DNA of 7,113 nt. Origin: Chloroflexia bacterium. Lineage in GTDB: Bacteria; Chloroflexota; Chloroflexia; Thermobaculales; Thermobaculaceae. The stretch covers positions 1 to 7,113 of the forward strand of contig JACDAU010000276.1 of NCBI GenBank assembly GCA_013695265.1. Direction: 5' to 3'. Shown here piece by piece: positions 5,748-7,113 of this stretch (the first letter of the stretch is position 1; each line of letters opens with the position of its first letter). Made by a program: the position numbers and the translations under genes. The notes beneath the pieces were generated by a model. It saw only the letters and a list, made by a program, of their open reading frames with translations. It was not told where the DNA came from and made no database searches.

Positions 5748-5764
5748 CAACCAAATGGTTGAGG
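5745..5764. promoter_or_regulatory. ArsR-type operator O2, CCTCAACCAAATGGTTGAGG
   Basis: This 20-bp site has 9-bp perfect arms around a central AA. It covers the end of the -10 box, the predicted transcription start and the ATG with the first codons of the ArsR gene. It extends the core seen at 5707-5722 and is likely the stronger of the two sites. Because the start codon lies inside it, its sequence partly dictates the protein N-terminus (MVED). Confidence 0.78.
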
Positions 5765-6099
5765 ATTTGGTCGATAAGGACGCTGTCTTCCACGCGCTTG
5801 CGCACGACGCACGACGCGAAATGCTCGGGCGGCTCACCCAGGGCCAACTTACCGTGGGAGAACTTGCCCAGCCGCTGTCCATGTCATTGGCGGCTGCTTC
5901 CAAGCACGTGCAGGTTCTCGAACGGGCAGGTTTGATCCATCGCACCGTTGATGGCCGCCGTCACGTTTGCCGATTGGAGTCCGCCCCGCTTGCCTCCGTC
6001 TCCGCCTGGCTGCGCTTCTACGAGCACCACTGGAACGAGCGGCTCGACGCTCTCGAGGTGCTCTTTCAAGTTGACCCCACTTCAGAAAAGGAGGAATGA
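5755..6099 (+). CDS. ArsR-family winged-helix transcriptional repressor
   Basis: This is a small dimeric DNA-binding protein (114 aa) that most likely represses its own operon through the two inverted repeats at its promoter. It begins VFHALAHDARREMLGRL (11-27), typical of ArsR helix 1-2. The helix-turn-helix covers about 33-57, with recognition helix SLAAASKHVQVLE (44-56), and the wing is HRTVDGRRHVCRL (62-74). The C-terminal helix WLRFYEHHWNERLDALEVLF is characteristic of the ArsR subgroup linked to SRPBCC genes. It has a single Cys (72) and none of the CxC metal motif of true arsenic or cadmium sensors, so metal sensing is not supported and the inducer is unknown. The longer open frame from 5410 is rejected because similarity, promoter and operator all point to ATG 5755. 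Its stop overlaps the next gene's start (ATGA), implying translational coupling. Confidence 0.92.
   Translation: MVEDLVDKDAVFHALAHDARREMLGRLTQGQLTVGELAQPLSMSLAAASKHVQVLERAGLIHRTVDGRRHVCRLESAPLASVSAWLRFYEHHWNERLDALEVLFQVDPTSEKEE
6088..6094 (+). promoter_or_regulatory. Ribosome binding site AAGGAGG of the SRPBCC gene
   Basis: AAGGAGG lies inside the last codons of the ArsR gene and is followed by ATGATG. It is only 1 nt from the first ATG (6096) but 4 nt from the second (6099), so the second is the more likely initiator. Confidence 0.6.
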
Positions 6100-6584
6100 T
6101 GCCCCCCAAGAGCAAAGAGCACGCTGTCGTCCGGCTGGAACGCACTATCCCCGCTCCGCCGCAAAGGGTATACCGGGCGTGGCTCGAACCCGACTTGCTG
6201 CGGCGTTGGATGGCGCCCGGTGGGCTCGAGGTCCAGCGCGTGGAGGTTGATGAGCGCGTGGGCGGCCACTATCGCCTCTGGCATGCAGACACGGATTCTG
6301 ATGTCGGCGGCTTCGATTGCGAGTTAATCGAGCTCGTCCCGGATCAACGCATCGTGTTCCGCTGGGGTTTCGTCGGCCCGGAGAGAACCAACGGACCGGC
6401 GTATGACTCACTGTTGACCGTCACGCTGCGCGAGGCACCGGGGGGCGTCACGGCGCTTACCCTCGTCCACGAGCACTTGGAAGAGCTCGCTGCGGCGATG
6501 CCGCGGGTGGCCGAGAACGTGGGGGCCGGCTGGGCGCAAGTTCTCGAGAAACTGACTGCCACAATCGCGGCGGTAGGACGATGA
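6099..6584 (+). CDS. SRPBCC / AHSA1-domain protein
   Basis: This 161-aa cytoplasmic protein has the START-like helix-grip fold of the AHSA1 branch, which encloses a hydrophobic ligand cavity. It opens with the usual pattern LERTIPAPPQRVYRAWLEP (13-31) followed by LLRRWMAPGG. It continues through RVGGHYRL, the strand/turn ELVPDQRIVFRWGF and an alternating C-terminal half (LLTVTLREAPGGVTALTLVHEHL), and ends in the long closing helix GWAQVLEKLTATIA. Related proteins are annotated as Hsp90-ATPase-activator-like, but that role is not supported for short bacterial copies; ligand binding or a small-molecule enzymatic role is more plausible. It overlaps the ArsR gene by 1 nt from this start (4 nt from ATG 6096) and is probably coupled to it, so the repressor likely senses something handled by this protein and the next. 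The biochemical function is unknown. Confidence 0.9.
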   Translation: MPPKSKEHAVVRLERTIPAPPQRVYRAWLEPDLLRRWMAPGGLEVQRVEVDERVGGHYRLWHADTDSDVGGFDCELIELVPDQRIVFRWGFVGPERTNGPAYDSLLTVTLREAPGGVTALTLVHEHLEELAAAMPRVAENVGAGWAQVLEKLTATIAAVGR

Positions 6585-6645
6585 CGCGCCGCTGCGCCGA
6601 GACGGGACTGCGGCACCTCAACCTGCGGAATGAGCGCGCGAGCAG

Positions 6646-6651
6646 AAGGAG
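6646..6651 (+). promoter_or_regulatory. Ribosome binding site AAGGAG of the DHFR-like gene
   Basis: AAGGAG lies 6 nt before ATG 6658, an ideal distance. The 73-nt gap after the SRPBCC stop shows no promoter or terminator, so the gene is probably the third of the ArsR operon. Confidence 0.6.
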
Positions 6652-6657
6652 ATCGAG

Positions 6658-7113
6658 ATGGGCAAGGTGATTGTGTGCGAGTGGATGAGCCTCGATGGGG
6701 TCGTACAGGCGCCCATGTCCGCCGACGAAGACCCGAGTGGTAGATTCGAGCATGGTGGGTGGCATTCTCGATACTTCGACTCCATCTCCCAGCAATGGGT
6801 GATCGAGTATCTCACAAGGGCGGGAGGCTTCCTGTTCGGGCGCCGCACCTACGAGTTGTTCGCGGCCCACTGGCCGAATGCGAGTGAGGACGAGCAGGCG
6901 CTCGCGCAGCCACTGAACTCGAGGCCGAAGTACGTGGCATCAACGACTCTCGTAGAACCACTCGAGTGGCAGCACTCGACAGTGATCCAGGGCGATGTCG
7001 CCGAGGCAGTGGTCGCGCTGAAGCAGAAGGACGGCGGTGATCTGCTTGTAATTGGCAGCACGCAGTTGGTCCAGACGCTGATTGAGCACGACCTGGTCGA
7101 CGAGCTCCAACTG
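6658..7113 (+). CDS. Dihydrofolate reductase family protein (RibD C-terminal domain), 3' end outside the window
   Basis: The first 152 residues of a DHFR-fold protein are present; members are usually about 180-200 aa, so some 30-50 residues are missing. The N-terminus KVIVCEWMSLDGVVQAP is the classic opening of the RibD_C/DHFR-like family. GRRTYELFAAHWP (61-73) is the nucleotide-site helix, KYVAS begins the next strand, and GDLLVIGSTQLVQTLIEHDLVDEL (127-150) carries the family's G-S/G-x2-L-V-x2-L-hydrophobic-x2-D-L-V-D-E signature. The fold binds NADPH in DHFR and in the riboflavin enzyme RibD. Stand-alone copies next to ArsR and SRPBCC genes are widespread and lack an established substrate, so I do not assign folate or riboflavin activity. 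The gene follows the SRPBCC gene by 73 nt with a good ribosome binding site, and the reading frame stays open to the last base. Confidence 0.9.
   Translation, partial: MGKVIVCEWMSLDGVVQAPMSADEDPSGRFEHGGWHSRYFDSISQQWVIEYLTRAGGFLFGRRTYELFAAHWPNASEDEQALAQPLNSRPKYVASTTLVEPLEWQHSTVIQGDVAEAVVALKQKDGGDLLVIGSTQLVQTLIEHDLVDELQL

Noticed and set aside
5410..5754. A 115-residue N-terminal extension of the ArsR protein
   Set aside because: No ArsR protein carries it, the composition is not coherent, and the promoter and operators place the start at 5755.

Overview
This is a GC-rich window (about two thirds G+C by eye) from a bacterial chromosome. It holds six intact or partial protein genes and one decayed sensor kinase. 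I found no RNA gene, insertion sequence, integrase or CRISPR array. Several features fit a Thermomicrobia-like member of the Chloroflexota, or less likely an actinobacterium: the base composition, two genes that look leaderless (a -10 box 5-7 nt before the start codon and no ribosome binding site), a kinase resembling the 'putative sensor' family, and the ArsR / SRPBCC / DHFR-like gene trio. The lineage is an inference and no marker gene here proves it.

Left part (19-3590). A THUMP-domain RNA methyltransferase on the minus strand, probably a tRNA guanine-N2 methyltransferase, diverges from a plus-strand MFS transporter. A 12-bp perfect palindrome between them (1156-1167) supplies a -10-like box to each strand. 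The transporter is followed after 88 bp by a Gfo/Idh/MocA-family dehydrogenase with complete cofactor and catalytic motifs. The pair looks like a small uptake-and-oxidation unit for a sugar, polyol or related compound.

Middle (3591-4610). This stretch has no intact gene. A dense cluster of short repeats and palindromes (3581-3648) lies right after the dehydrogenase and includes 11-bp tandem units like those bound by OmpR/PhoB-type regulators. Next comes a minus-strand histidine kinase pseudogene: the membrane sensor part and the phospho-acceptor histidine box are readable, but there is no usable start codon, there is an in-frame TAG just after the H-box helix, and the ATPase domain is missing. 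About 4350-4600 shows no convincing gene.

Right part (4611-7113). A PIG-L family deacetylase with its zinc-binding motifs stands alone and is followed by a hairpin and a 424-nt gap. After the gap is a compact regulated operon: an ArsR-family repressor, an overlapping SRPBCC/AHSA1-domain protein, and a dihydrofolate-reductase-like (RibD C-terminal) protein cut by the window end. Its promoter is the best regulatory signal in the window: TTGACA, 17 nt, TATCCT, and then the ATG at about the predicted +1. Two matching inverted repeats (TCAACC-N4-GGTTGA) centred 40 bp apart cover the -35 box and the -10/start codon. This suggests tight autorepression of the operon.
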